Origin: Yamagishiella unicocca
Taxonomy: Eukaryota > Chlorophyta > Chlorophyceae > Chlamydomonadales > Volvocaceae
Assembly: GCA_003116995.1 (NCBI GenBank)
Contig: BDSL01000002.1
Coordinates: 1,758,001-1,822,000 of the forward strand
DNA length: 64,000 nt
Direction: 5' to 3'
In this document: piece after piece, positions 1-12,685 of the stretch
How positions within the stretch are numbered: position 1 is the stretch's first letter
How the letters are laid out: the number at the start of each line of letters is the position of its first letter
The notes under the pieces: generated by a model
What the model saw: the letters and a program-made list of their open reading frames with translations, nothing else
Database searches by the model: none
Told to the model about the DNA's origin: nothing
Position numbers and translations under genes: made by a program

Positions 1-298
1 AACTCCATTTTTTCCGTCCGCACCAGCTGAGCAGTGGCCGCGCGCACCGAGGCTCCCAGGATCAGCAGCAGCCGCAGTCCAACCGCTGCGAAGTGTCGGC
101 CCTCCATATCCGCACGAAGGCCTGGTGACCAAGATTAAACGCACCCATTATTATGGTGTCCAGCAGGCCCGGCTGCAGCAACACAAGCACCAGCAGCAGG
201 ACAGGATCCCCAACAATGCCGGCCGCGCTCGCTCAGCCTTACCGCCGTCCCGAACCGCAGGGCCCCGCCCCCTCGCTCCCTCCCTGCCGCTCTCTCAG
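1..298. other. Unresolved 5' part of the BAR-domain-like gene
   Basis: This stretch precedes the first exon I can place with confidence (acceptor TCTCTCAG at 291-298). It should hold an intron and possibly an earlier exon of the gene on the + strand. A candidate exon at about 35-124 would end at a GTGACC donor, but its reading frame could not be decided. No start codon for the gene is assigned here. Confidence 0.4.
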
Positions 299-3200
299 GC
301 CCGGCAGTCTCTCCACGTGGGAGAGCGCACCTTCAAGCCCACCCCCAACCTGCGCAACCCGGCCATGCTAGAGGAGGCTGAGGACTTCGCGGTCCACATG
401 GTCGGATACAAGACGTCCCTGCGCCGCTACCAGGCGGCGCTCCAGGGTGGGACATGAACGGGACGAAAGCTCCTGGGAGGCGCCGCCCTGGGACCAAGCA
501 GCTGTCGGGACGGGGGCTTCGCAAGTGGGGGCTGGGTTTTGAGGAGGCTGGTGGGACGGGGTGGGATGGGGTGGACATCGCTGGATTGGTAGTAATGCGA
601 GGCGATGCGGTTATTAAGAATTTTGGGGCGCAGCAAGAATTCCTTCCGCCCTCCCCCAGCAATGGTCCGGACCCACTTCCCACAGCCCCGGCTACATCCG
701 CGCCAGCGCATCCTTTCCCTCCTATCCTCGCCCCTGTCCGACCTCGCCTCCCAACCTGGCCCCGCTCCCGCAGTATTCCTCAAGTCCCTCCCCATGGCCT
801 CTCGCGCCAACCTGCCCCGCGTGTGGGAGCGCGTCGAGGGGGGGCTGTGCGAGCCCCTGAGACCCAACGTCAGCCACTCGCACCCCACCCGCGTGGGGGG
901 AGACATTGACGAGGTGGGTCGGGTGGGGTTTAGGGTAGGCAGTAGGGGGCATAGAGGCGTGCCGGCGTGCGCGGGCGGGACCTTCCAAGGCTGGATAGCG
1001 GAGGAAAACATGTTTTTTTGACGTCGCGGATCGAAATAGTCAGGAGAGCGCGGGATTGAAGGGTTGGAAGGGGAGAATGTTAGGGTTTATGGATGGGTCG
1101 GGTCGCAGCGTAGGGATGCGGTGCTCTTGTCCCTCACCTTTCCACCCCCTCCACTCTCCACGGGCCCTCCACCCACCACGCAATACCCTAAAATCCCACG
1201 CTCCCTGCCCCTCGCCCAATCGTCGCCACCTCCAGGGCCTGCTGCGTGACGCGCGGGACATGTTGGAGGCGCAGCTGAACCACGACATCATGCGGCCCAT
1301 TGACCGCTGGCTGGAGAGCCTGGCGGTGGTTCGGGTGGGTGGCTGGCGGCGGTTCGGGTGGGTGGCTGGCGGTGGTGCGAGGGGGTACACCAGGGACCCG
1401 GTCGGGTCATGTGGGTTGGTGCAGTATGCAACATGTCAGCTGCATCGTGGTGTCCCATCTTGCTTATCGGTTTTGGATGCTCGTTCCCGCCCTGCTAAGC
1501 TCCGAAATCCGAACTCCGAGCGCTGCCCGCCCTCCTGAACCTCCCTACAGACCCGCATGCGCAAGCTTGAGGGCATGCGGCTGGATGTGGACGCACGACG
1601 CCGCCGGGTGCACCGCCGCTACATGCGCGCGCTGGGGAGGATGGAGCGGCGGGGTGGCGGCCGCGGGGAGGGAGCCGGCAGGCGCAGTGAGTCGACGCGG
1701 GGGCTTGGAAGCCTGTTGAGGACTGTTGATGATGGTTGCCTGCCTCCCCATTCTCTTGCGTCGGTGTCAACCGCCAACGGCCCCTCAACCCTAACTGACC
1801 CACGGGGGCTGCCTGCCTGCAACCGCCGCCGCCGCCGCCGCCGCCAGGTCACTCCGCGGGCCCCGGTCTCCGCCGCGGCGCCGCCGCTGGTGATGACATC
1901 AGCACCACCAGCTCTGACACCAGCGAAGAAGAGTACGAGCTGTCGTACGGTACGGGCGCCGTAGGGGACCGCGACGAGGAGAGCGTCCGGGCCATCCGCG
2001 GCAAGGAGGACTTCATTCGCTCCGCGCTCTACTATCAGCGCAAGCTGGAGGGTAGGTGGCGGGCGGGCGGTTAGGGGTTGTGGGACTGTAGGTTGCACCA
2101 TGTGACACTCACTTTGCTTGCACGGAGGGGCTGAGATGCTGGAGTATGAGAGGATGCGGTGCGGTGGGATCTGGTGTGTGGTTTGTACAAATTGGGGCAA
2201 GGTTATACGGCGGCTACTACCCTACACGTCCAAGAGAGAAGAGAATGAAACGCCTCCTCCCGGCGCCTCGGCGCGCGCGGGCCGTACCGTTTGGTCTGTC
2301 GTACCGCAGCCGTACAGTCCACTTACCGCGAGCAGGAGGAGCTGGTGTGGGAGCACCTGGGCGGCTTGGCGCGGGACGCCGCCTGGCTCAAGGCCTTCGT
2401 GGCGGGGTCCATGCTGACCATCAAGGACGCGCTGCAGGTGAGGGTGCTGGTTGACGGTTGGCGGTTTGCCAGTTGCGATGAGGTGGGGGAACCGGGCAAG
2501 GCTCGAGGGAGAGGAGTGGAGTGGGGGCTGTGGCGCGGTTGGGAGTGCTGTGTGGCTTTGCTTGTCGGCAGCACTGTTACGAGTTGCGGTTGCAAGGTGG
2601 GTCACGGCAAAAGGTGATGCGAAAGAGTGGTGATGGTGATGTTTGCCGCAAGCACTGCTGCTGGACTCACATCCCATGTCGATGGTCGCATACTGGCCAC
2701 TCCTTAACCCCCGGCGGGCCCCCTCCTCCCCGCGCCCACACCTCCCCGCCCTCCCTCCCCCCCAGCATCCTATCCTCAACCCAGTTCTCCAGCATGCACC
2801 TCAAAACGTCTTTCCCAAACGGCTTTTCCTCGCATCTACGTGTCTTCCTCGAAACCCACTCCCCTCCAGGCCAGCGCCGTGGCCCTAGGCCCCTGCAAGC
2901 TGCCGCTGCCGGCCTTCCCCCGTTTCAACGCGGGCGGGGAGTACGGCGCCATCGGCGACCCCTCCCCCCTCATCGCGGACATACCCGAGATGATCAAGAA
3001 TGCCGCCGCCGGCGCCGGCGTCGCCAGCCCCCTGGCGCTGTTGGGGGCGGGCGCCGCCACCATGCCGCGTGCCGCTGACGTGGCGGCCGCGCTGCGCCCC
3101 AAGCGCATCACCGCGCAGCCGCTGCAGGTGAGCAGGGGCCGCCCAAAATTTTTTTTGCTTTAGTTAGCAGTAAGGCGTTGTAGTCACACTACAACTATTT

Positions 3201-3869
3201 TTACAGTTAATAAAACTAAACTAGTCCTCACATGCTGCTGCCCCTGTGCTGCTGCATGTGCTGCCCTCCACCGATTCTCTCCCTATCCTTTTTCAATACT
3301 TTTGGAATCGCACATGCCGTACACGTTTCCTCCCACCGCCCCAAAAGAACACATATTCATTCGTCCGCACCCCCGGCCGCCCGCCACTGCCGCCTGCCGT
3401 TCCCCCGCAGACGTCCGCCGACACGACCACCCCCCGGTACGGGCCTGTTCCGCCTGTCGCACGGGGGCAGCCGGGCGTCCCAGCGGACGAGCTGGCTGCA
3501 GGTACGAACTACGCGTCTGTCGTCAGCACCATGTCGTACGCTGGGCCGCCTCGCCACCACTGCTGCCCACCCAGCTCCCCTGCCTCACTCACTCGCTCCA
3601 CCACGTCATCCTCCCCACCCGCATACACTCCCGCCACCATACATTCCTAATCCCTGGGTCCCTTGTTGCTGGCAGGCATGTTGACCGGCGCCGGCACATC
3701 GGGCGCCACTGCCACCACCGACAGCGGCGGCGGCGGCGGCGGCTTGATCGGCGGCCTCCGCGATCTGGCCAGCGAGGTCCTTCACGCAGCCAAGCAGGGA
3801 CCCATCGGTGGGGCGGGCCCGGGCGCACACGCGCAGGCGCCCGCGGCGGCGACGGTGGCCGGTATGTGA
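299..3869 (+). CDS. BAR-domain-like membrane-curvature protein, nine exons, 5' partial
   Basis: Exons: 299-446, 660-913, 1236-1334, 1551-1686, 1848-2051, 2310-2437, 2870-3127, 3411-3501, 3676-3869 (TGA). All junctions are GT-AG and in phase, giving 503 residues plus an unknown N-terminus. The first six exons encode long charged amphipathic helices: LEEAEDFAVHMVGYKTSLRR, then RDARDMLEAQLNHDIMRPID and MRKLEGMRLDVDARRRR, then an acidic linker and EELVWEHLGGLARDAAWLK. This is the helix order of BAR/amphiphysin-type domains, which dimerise and bind curved membranes. The C-terminal third (GAATMPRAAD, then Gly/Ala-rich) looks disordered, and no SH3 domain was found. The family call rests on pattern, not on a diagnostic motif. 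The last exon could instead splice at GTATGT (about 3863), so the C-terminus is uncertain. A TGTAA lies at about 4137. Confidence 0.65.
2781..2857 (+). repeat. Intronic splice-site-associated repeat, copy A
   Basis: It lies in intron 6 of the BAR-like gene and ends 12 bases before the acceptor at 2869. It shares the blocks CCAGTTCTCCAGCATG, AAACGTCT, AAACGG, CGCATC and TTCCTCG, in the same order, with the copy in DGAT2 intron 4 (16632-16705). Related copies occur in other genes; see findings. Confidence 0.7.
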
Positions 3870-5214
3870 GAGTCTTTGCGGGGAGGGAGGTGGAGGCAGG
3901 GAGGAGGAGGAGGAGGAGGCAGCGCTGGGGCCGCGGGCATTACCTAAGTTGCTTGTGTCTTGAAAAAGGGAAGGAGGCCAAGCGCTGCCAAAAGGGGTGA
4001 TTAGTGGTAGAGGGCGGAGCTGCGCGTGGAGGTAGAGGAGAGGCCGGGGCGCGGCTGCGGAGCGTTTTGGTGGTGGCGGTGCTGATGTGGTGATGGTGGT
4101 GACGGTGGTGGTTGTTGTGACGGTTAGTGGTGGTTGTTGTAACGGTTGCAGTGGTTGGTGATGGTGGTACGGTGGTGGTGCGGTGGGTGAGGCGCGTTGG
4201 GGGGCTGGCGAGTGTCGTTGCCACGGTGATACCGGGCGAAATAGCTAGGGGCATCCCTTGCCAGTGAGCCCTGGATGGCTGCGGGTACCTATGCGCCAGG
4301 AAGCTCGGCTCGAGCAGCCTCGGCGAGTAATCGTGTGACTGTCTACACGTCGGTGTACCGCAAAGCAAGGAAGGAGGGGGTGTGGGTCTTGAGGAGCAAG
4401 GAAGGAAGGGAGGAAGGCGGGGTGGGTGTGAAGATGACGCGGCCTGCTTGCTGTTTCGCAGCGGGGTTGTCGCTCACCTTGTCAGGTCCCAGCGGTTTGT
4501 GCCCCGCTGCATGCGAGCACGTGTTGGTGCATACCCCCGTGTCGCCCTACCCCCACCAGGTTTCCGTTAAAACGTGGTTATCGTTGATGCTCCGGCGGCA
4601 GTTCGTTGGTCCTGCGGTTGACAGTTGCAGCGCTTGACGTTGAGTCGAGGCCACAACGATTGCGTCGGTGGGCTACAAGAAGGGCACGCTTAATTTAGGA
4701 GCTTTATCTTAGGAGCCGGAGGAGGGATTGCGCTCCGGGCCTCCTGTTTTTGCCCGTTGGTCCTCAGGAAAATGCGGTCTTGCAGTCCTGAGCTGTCGTT
4801 TAATACACGCACGCCCGCACGATGGCGACATGCCTTGAACACATTGGTTGACACCGCGGTTCCTAGAGCGGGAGTTTTGGCGCCGTTTGTTTGTCGCGCG
4901 TAGGGAAAGTCCGGAGAATCAGTTGTTTTACATGCAGTGTGCCCCGGCATGAACGCCAAGGTCCAACATCAAACTTATCAAACGTCCTTTCAACACGTTT
5001 TGCAATCATCAAGCTGCAACCAGCGCCATAAAATGCTTTCGGCACTGCAACGCCTCCGTGTTAACTACGGAGTTTGTCACCACCAGCAGGACGCCTCTTC
5101 TCCCGCCCCCTACCTTCTCCGCAACCCGCCGCTGCTGCCGCGGCCCCAGCCCAACAAACCCCCTTTTTCAAGTGCTTCCTTACCGGTTTCCCCTCAACCC
5201 CCCTGCTGCTATTG
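3870..5214. other. Convergent intergenic region
   Basis: This lies between the 3' ends of the BAR-like gene (+) and the CD2BP2 homologue (-). It contains likely 3' UTRs: a TGTAA on + at about 4137 and a TTACA (TGTAA on the - strand) at about 4927. The stretch 4065-4190 is rich in GGTGGT/GTTGTGACGGT simple sequence. No coding region could be supported. Confidence 0.5.
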
Positions 5215-6060
5215 CTATTGCTGCATCTCCTGTCCCTGTTCCTCTTGCTGCTGCTGCTGCAGCTGCTGCTTCTGCAACTCCTGCTGCTGCTGCTCCGCCG
5301 GCGTCACCAGCTCGTACCGCCCGCCGCCGCCGTCGTCCTCCGCCGCCAGATAGCGGTACCACAATCCCGTGTTCGCGTCGCCGTACAGCCCCGAAACCAT
5401 GTCGTAGTAATAGCCCAGGTCGGAGGAGTACAGATACCCCGAGGAAGGGTCCGGCTCGAAGCCGCTGGGCAGCACCGCCACCTCAGTCCCCGACTCCTCC
5501 TCCGACCCCGGCCCGGGCCCCGCTTGCCCCTCGAGACCTCCGTCTTGCGGTCTAGGCTGCTGCTGCAGGGGAGGGGGGTCGCCTCCTGCAGCGCCGACCC
5601 GCGGGTCAGCGGCCTCGGTCGCTGATGGTGGCGGCTGCGTCGCACCGGTGGCGCTGCCGGCGGTGGGTGGGGCATCGCGCTTTGCGGCGGATGGGGCGGT
5701 TGCATCGTTGTTGTCGTCATCGCCCCCAAACATGTCGACATCTGCGTCCACTGCGGAGGCGGCAGTAGCGCTGCTTTGGGCGGCAGCAGCTGTTGCAGCT
5801 GCCTCTGCGCCTGTGCCTGCGTCCGTGGCCGCGGTGTTAGTGGAGGAAAGGTGGGGGAAATGGAGGGTCAATGCCTGCCAGCGGAAAGCGGATATTGTTC
5901 ACCTAAATCCTTAAGAACATGGCCAAGGCTCATATGCCGGTACATAACGTGTCGTGACAAGGCGATACGTTAGCCAAGACGTAAACTTGCAGCGTGAAGA
6001 GAGCGAGTTCCGCTGACCCACTTCTAACTCACCCACAGCAGCAGCCCCATCCATTGAGTG

Positions 6061-6091
<31 letters not shown>

Positions 6092-9044
6092 TCGCGGCCG
6101 GACTTCTTGCGCTTCGCGCCGCCTCCTGCGGCAGCCCCAGCACCGCCCTTCGGCCCGGCCGACGAAGCCGCCTGACCCACGGGTCGCACGCCGGGCACCG
6201 TGAGGCTGCGCACCACGTCCACTCCCAGGGTCCGCTGCGCCGCCCGCAGCAGCTGCTCCCGGGTGGTGACATACACGTCGAACATGCCCGCGGACAGCAG
6301 CAGGTTGGCGTAGCTAGTGAGCGAGTCAAACTGGCGCCTGGGTTTCGGGGGGGAGGGGGGAAAGTGGGTTTTGGGGAGGCGGGAAAGTGGGTTCCGGGGC
6401 GCAGCGTGTGCGTATTCCACAGGAAGGGGACGATGTCCTCACCTCCCCGCCACCCGTCGCATACCTAGTACGGCAGCGCGCCGCTGCTCAGCTCAGCCCG
6501 AGCCAGCCCGCCTCCCTCCCACCTGGCCTCCAGAGCTACGTCCGACAGCTGAGCCGAGGGGTGCCGCCGAGCAGCCGCCGCTGCCGCCGCCTCTGCTGCA
6601 GACTGCCGCGCGGCGGGTGAGGGCGGCGCGTCACCCGGCCCTGGCCCCGGGCCCGGCCCCGCCTCCTCCATCGCCACATCGCCCGTGGACCGCCTCCGCT
6701 CGCCCCTCGCCTGCTGCTGCTGCTGCCCCGCCTCCTCCTGGGTCGGGTGCTGCTGCTGCTCGCGGCGCAGCTTGCGTAGCCGCTGCCGCTCGCCGCATGA
6801 GGGGTGCGCCGTTGGGGCCGCTGTGCCGCCAGCATGAGCCGTTGCTCCTGCTGCCGCGCCCATCTCCGTCGTCGCCGCATCCCCAGGCCCCCCGCCAGCT
6901 GCGGCTTCTTTACCCAAGGCACCGTCATCCGCACCCGCGCTCGTAACCGCACTTGGAGGATTCACCGCGGCTGTAGCACCAGCGGCTGTGGCGGACCCGG
7001 CGGTCCCCGGGGCCGCTGTGGGGGCGGCAGCGGCGCCGCTGTGCATCAGCTTCCCCAGGCGCCGCAGCCCGTCCAGGGGCGTCTCGCCCATCTGCAGCAG
7101 GTCGGCAACCCGCTTCTGGTACACCGCCCGCTCGTCCTCCTGCAGTACGGCACCCGTGTCCTCCAGCACGTGCAGGTCAAACGGCCCCTCATCCTCCTCG
7201 CCCTCGTCGTCGCTGCTGGCCTCGGCGTCGCCGCCGCCGGCGGGGCCGCCGTCGGCGGCGGCGGCGGCGGCGGCGCGCTCGCGCTGCCGCTGGACCTTTA
7301 CTTTGGGAGCGGAAGCCGCCGCCGCCGCCACCGCCGCCGCCGCTGCGTCTGCCCCGGCGGCCGGCTGGCCCCCAGAGCGCGCCGCCGCCGCCGCGGCTGC
7401 GGCCTTGCGGCGTTGCGCCAACAGCTTGGGGTCGGCCCGGACCTGATGGTGCTCGTCCTGCGGGGAGGGGGGTGGAGGTTGACAGTTGGCGTCGCTGTGA
7501 TGGAAGCGGCGCGCAAGGTACGGCAGTTGTACGGCAGGTGCGCCCTTGGCCCCAGCCCCTCCGCACCATGATGCTCTCCAGCCATGCATCGGTGTCCTCC
7601 GGGTCCAGGCGGTACTCCAGATAGTTGCCCTGTGACGGCGGTTGGTGGTTAGCGGCAGTTCATGAAAGAGCCAAAACCCCAAATGCCCCCTCAGCCCCGA
7701 ACCCACCTCCGCGTCGAAGTAGCCCGCCTCCCGCTCCGATCGCAGGTGGAAGGGCTCGATGGGGATACCACCCTCATTGTACAGCTGCGGAGTGGTGCGT
7801 GCGCGTGGTGACGGGGTAAACAGGGAGGTAACGGTCCAGTAACGGTCCAGGGAAGGTGTCTAAGCGGACGTAAGTGTCCACAAAGGCACTGGAGCCATCT
7901 GGTGGAACCCCACTACTCAATGACAGAGGTGCGGGTCTACTCGGCACCCCCCACCCGCGGCTTACTATGTCGTATCTAACGGAGGGTTTCCTCACCTCCC
8001 TGCCCACCACCCTCGCCGCACCTCCTCCGGCTCGTCGTAGTCCGCTTCCGCCGCCGCCAGGTCGTCCGGCATGGACGTGTCCTCCAGCAGCTGCATGCGG
8101 GTGGCCTCAGAGCGGAAGCGGGCGCGGCGGGTGGCGGCAAGCACGGGGTCCAGGGAGCGGATGGGGCCTGGCGGAGTGGGAGGCGGGGGGGGTGAGGAAG
8201 GTGAGGGGCAGCGAGGAGACCCGTGGGCCGACATATGGGGAAAAGCTGAGAGATGGGGAGCTGCTAGAATAGGCCCCCCTTGTCAAGCTCCTGCTCCGAG
8301 TCCCGGTTTCCGCAGCCCCCGGCCGAGGACACAACGCAGGCTGTGGTGTGCCGTACCCTCTGGCTCTGACAGCGGCTGCTTGTCCTCTTCAGAGGCGCGG
8401 CGTCCATCTGCAGTGAGAGGCGGGTGTGGAGGGCGGAGCGGAGGCAGCGGCGCAGCCGTAAGCCCGGTGGCACGCATGGGCGTGTTTGGTTTTGGAGCAC
8501 AGGTTGCTGAGGCTCTTGTTGTTGGGGGGCTGGGGGAGGGGCGCTGAGGGCGTTAGCGGCTGTGAGTGTGGGGTGGCGCGGGTGGTGCTGGGGTTTAGGG
8601 GCTTGCGGTGGCACGGTGTGGCGTGCAGCGGGTTGGGTGGTGACGTGAGTCGGGGCGGAGGTCAAGGAACCAAGTGGGGATTGATGGGGTGCATGGGGGG
8701 GACGGGATGCCCGGAGGGGACGTGCGATGAGCGAATGGCGGTGGGCTTGGCACGGGGCCGGATGGTGCGGGGGACAGGACAGGCAATTCGTAGGACGTCT
8801 CGATGTGACCGATAGATGATGTAGCTGTATCCAAATGTTCAGCAAGGTTGCAGTTCAGCCGCGCGTTGCGCTGACCTTGGCCAGGTAGGATGGTTGGACG
8901 TCGTCGTTCGGCAGGGCCCACTTCCTCGTCGGTTAGCTTCAATTCGTGCACTTCAGTGCTGCTGGCAAATCGAACGCGCTTGGGACGGCTGCCTTGCTTT
9001 TCTGCATCTTCCGTGAGGTTGGGGTCCTTCGCAAAAATGATCAT
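5215..9044 (-). CDS. CD2BP2/LIN1 homologue (U5 snRNP 52K protein), eight exons
   Basis: Exons in transcript order: 9044-8876, 8407-8357, 8167-8022, 7784-7707, 7629-7567, 7457-6472, 6337-6033, 5816-5215. They are in phase throughout and give 799 residues. The N-terminus has the basic RPKRVRFASS start typical of the family (human CD2BP2 also begins with a basic KRKVTF-type motif). Exons 4-5 encode the signature GGIPIEPFHL...GYFDAEGNYLEY. Exon 6 carries DEDERAVYQKR-like helices and ETPLDGLRRLGKLM, matching the family's ETVAGALRRLG region, and exon 7 starts RQFDSLTSYANLLLSAGMFD. In yeast and humans this protein joins the U5 snRNP before tri-snRNP assembly and acts in the nucleus. Long Ala, Gln and Gly runs enlarge it about twofold. 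The usual C-terminal GYF domain is absent; residues about 717-765 instead form an aromatic GYLYSSDLGYYYDMVSGLYG module (OCRE-like), followed by a Gln-rich end. Confidence 0.88.
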
Positions 9045-9416
9045 CCCTGCAGCCTACGCGTCTGATTGAGGCTTGTACGATACGAGATGTTTTAATGCTG
9101 CGCAATAATTGCGCCGAGCATCAGCCCGAAGTTTTCCACCGTTTTTTGGAGGTCTCGGAGCTGCATCAACAGTTAGCCATAACGACATGACTGAATCACG
9201 AATTTACCTTCAAATCAACTCCTGCACTTATAAGAATACAGGCTGCCACTTCTTTCTTTGGCTTCAACCGGCCATCTTGGAGATCTTTTGTAGATTGCAG
9301 GCCAACGCGGCGATCCTTAAACACACGCGTTACATATTGTCAAAATTATATACCAAGCTTCCTGAAATCCAGTGATAAAGCTTCAAGGGGACAGCCCGGA
9401 CAGGACTGAAGTGCAG
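9045..9416. promoter_or_regulatory. Divergent promoter region, CD2BP2 homologue / queuosine salvage gene
   Basis: These 372 bp separate the two start codons and are clearly AT-richer than the flanking exons. A palindromic CTTATAAG at 9227-9234 could act as a TATA-like element on either strand. Transcription starts cannot be seen directly, so the promoter role is inferred from the head-to-head arrangement. Confidence 0.5.
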
Positions 9417-12400
9417 ATGCCTGGGACACCGAACGTGTTGGACCTGGTGCACAGGTTGGTTGGCGTGCGCCTGACCATATTTACCTAGGAGGCGCAAATG
9501 CGTATGGATAGAGCTTTGAAACTGATCTAGGTGCAAGCGCCGCATACACCGTGCCACTAGCGAGAAGTCGACGGGACTTTGGTCGCATCGTCGCACCCTG
9601 GGCGTAACGTCCTTGGATAGCCACCTCATATCACCGTACGTTCATAGGTAGAATTGTCGGAAGGCCTCTGGTACGGGCAAGCGCCGTACCCTGAACCCTC
9701 AGCGCGTCTCTGCATTTGAGACCCCGCTTGGCTCTGCTCCCAAGTTCTGCCTACATCCCACATACAAACACTTCGCAACCCACGGAGTCCACTCCTCACA
9801 ATTCGGTTCGTCCTCTTCGCACGAAACTCGAAGCACTCTCGGTTACGACAAGGCGCAGGCCCTGCCTTCCCGCCCAACCCCGTCCCTGCCAAGTCAAGCC
9901 CGACTCTTCTGCCCGTTACCCGCAGGTCCTGCTCCGAGGTGACCGCCCTACACGCGGAGCACGTGAGCATTGATGACGCCGCGGTTTCGGAGCTGGTCTC
10001 AGAGCTTGCTGCGGCAGCGGAGGACGTGCGCGCCGCGGTGCGGGGGCTGCCGCTGCCCATCAAGTTCAGCAGCTTGGAGCAGGAGGTAGGGCTGGGTATT
10101 GTGCGCGAGCGTTCAGGTGCTGCGGAGCACCATGCCCCCCAACCCCCCACACACGGCCGTGGATTTGCGGATTCTCCTAAAAAAAACCCACACGGTCAGC
10201 CCCTATCTGTCCCTCTGCCTACACCCCCCTCCAGCTGACCCTGCTGGCGCTGTTCCACATGCTGGATTTCGGATCCGGGTACGACCCGCTGCTACTGCGG
10301 CAGTCGGGCGGCCGTGACGCCCGCGAGACGCTGCTGTACGGCCTCATCGGGCTGCATCTGGGGGGCGCACGCCTGGACTACCACAAGCTCAAGTGGGTTT
10401 CGGAGCGTTTCGGGGCTTTGGTGTTCTTAGGCAATAGCCGTAGGGGCATGCTAAGTGGGGACGCCCCACGTTTACTATGGTACGGCGGGATGGTGTAGGA
10501 GTGGCCGGGATGCGGTCTCGGAGCAAGCTTTCCAGGCTATGGGAGGCTCTGCGCCCGACCCAGATGGCTCGGAGCTGACATGCAGGGGGCCCAGCACCGC
10601 CGTGTCCAGGACTGCTGCAGCGTGGCAGCGGCACCGCTGTGTCCCACCTGTCGGAGGCCCACCTGCAACCGCCAAGCATTGGCCCTTTTGGCCGACCTGG
10701 GGCCTCTCACTAAACCCGCTCGCGCCCCCTCCCTGCAGGTCATTCTCGATGTACGACATCCACCAGGTGTTTGCTATTGAGGCCAACGTCGAGGTGCCGG
10801 TCATGCCCGGGGTCACTATGTCGAAGCCGGTGGGTGGGGGAGCCGGTGGGTGGCCTGGGAAAGGATACGCGGAGGGGTGCAACGGAGGCGGGGGTTGGAA
10901 ATGGCGGGGGAGGAGCCAGGTTGACAACTGGGGGAAAGGACCAACAAGCAAGTGCTCGCACAGGGCAGAGGTCTAGCTGCAATCCGGGCTTGGGAGGCCT
11001 GAGGGACCAGCTGCAAGCAAGTCGCCTCATTCGGTGAATTGCACACCCATACGCAGCCTAGAGCAACATGGTCCCGGCAGTCTAAGCAGACCGACGCGTA
11101 CGCATGTGCACTGACCGCCGCTCCCTCGCCGCCGCTGCCTGGCCGCCTCTCCACCTCCTCAGGGCCCGCTCCACCCGCTGTGTAAGATGATGCTCTCGGC
11201 GCTGAACGAGACGGGAGCCATCCTAGGCGACCTGGGCCACAAGACGCTGGGGGAGCTGCTGCTGGGCATGGCCGCCGGGCTGAAGGACGCGGGGTGAGTC
11301 CGCCGCCGCTGCGGTTGACAGCGGGGTGCCCGCGTCGGCCTGCACTCGCTGAGGGTTGCCGTCCACCCTTAACATCAGCCTTACGCACCCATTTTTGCGG
11401 CACTCATGTAATGGCATCTGCGCCTCATGTAATGGCATCTGCGCGTCCCGCCTCTGGCATTGCGCTGCGCAGTGGAAAACAATGTGCGCTGTGCTGCCCC
11501 ATCCTGACGCTTTCGTGGGCCTTCGTCAGCATCCCACCTGCACTTCCCACCTAAGTAATCTTCCTTTCGCTTTTCCTCCTCTGTCGGTACCCGTGTTTCC
11601 GCGCTGCTCCCAACCCCCTCTCTTACCCCCAAACCGTCCCCCGGCCTCCCGCAGCCGCACCACCGCCAGCGCGTTCGTGGAGGAGCTGGTGGACACGCTG
11701 CCGGCCTTCAGGGACACTGTGCTGTACGACGGCCGTACGCTGACGCTGCACAGGAAGGCGCAGAACCTGGCAGCCGACCTGGCCGTGGTGCACGGCGGTC
11801 GGGACGAGCGGTTCCAGTTTCCGGACGTGGACGAGCTGGCGGCCGATTCGGGTGCGCGGGCATCTGGGGACTTGGGTCGGGTCGCATTGATCCTGATTGG
11901 ACCGCAACGAGAAGTCGGGTCATGGCTGGTAGGCCGGGGGCATTGCCTGGAGGTGGAGTTTGCCCTGGGGAACCACGGCGAGCTTAGGATTGCTGAGGCT
12001 GGTTCGGTGCTGGGCCAGTTGTAGAAGGCTGGTGGGCAGAGGTAGACCGGTAGCTATTATTGGCTAGTTGCCCAGTTATTGTCGACGGGCAATCGAGCTA
12101 ATTCGTCAGCCTCACGCATCAGCAAGAAGGACCCCGAGGCAGTCACCAGATGCATTGTACCCGGCCCGGAACGCACCAACACCCAAGTGGACTGCCCCCC
12201 TGACCCGCACCCGCGCAGGCGCCACCACCATAGCTGTGTTGCGCGCCAAGGGAGTGCTCAAGACATCCGAGGAGCTGACAGCCATCATCGATAGCGGCGC
12301 GGAGCTGCCAGCGGGGCCGCACGAGCGGGCGCTGCGGGCGGCAGCAGTGACGGCATGCGACCGGATCGTGGCGGCGGCGGCCGGGGTGACGTCGACGTCG

Positions 12401-12685
12401 TCCGGGGCGGCCACAGCGACAGCGACGGCGATTGCGGAGGCGGCGCAAACCGACGGGGGAAAAGAGGGGGCGACATCGGTGGAGAGGGGGTCGGTGGCAG
12501 AAGGGGAGCGGGAGGCTGCCGGAGGGGAGGTGGAGCCGGTGGGCGGGTCGATCAGTGGTGGTGGCGGCGGTTTGGGGTTCAGAGCGATTGACGTCGGCGC
12601 GTACCTGTCGTACTTGACTGAGGAGGGCAGGGAGATGCATGGCAAAGTGAAGAAGCACATCACACTGGGTTTGATGGCGTACTGA
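9417..12685 (+). CDS. QNG1: Queuosine salvage protein, DUF2419 / QNG1 type, seven exons
   Basis: Exons: 9417-9454, 9926-10085, 10235-10392, 10739-10829, 11163-11293, 11655-11851, 12219-12685. They are in phase and give 413 residues. The start was chosen because the 38-bp first exon (MPGTPNVLDLVHR) joins in phase to CSEVTALHAEHVSID, matching the family's N-terminal block, in which helices precede a 'hV.id' segment. Later blocks match the family in order: FHMLDFGSGYDPLL, VEVPVMPGVTMSKPGPL, ALNETGAILGDLGHKTLGEL, LPAFRDTVLYDGRTLTLHRK and RKAQNLAAD (residues about 226-234), AVLRAKGVLK, and a C-terminal YLSYLTEEGREMHG. QNG1 enzymes are N-glycosylases that release queuine from queuosine nucleotides for re-insertion into tRNA. 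An Ala/Gly-rich insert of about 70 residues sits in the last exon. I infer the same role here; catalytic residues were not verified. Confidence 0.85.

Noticed and set aside
6465..7706. 413-residue uninterrupted frame read as one gene
   Set aside because: It contains the real exon 6 of the CD2BP2 homologue, but its ends run into introns; splicing at 7457 and 6472 restores the family sequence.
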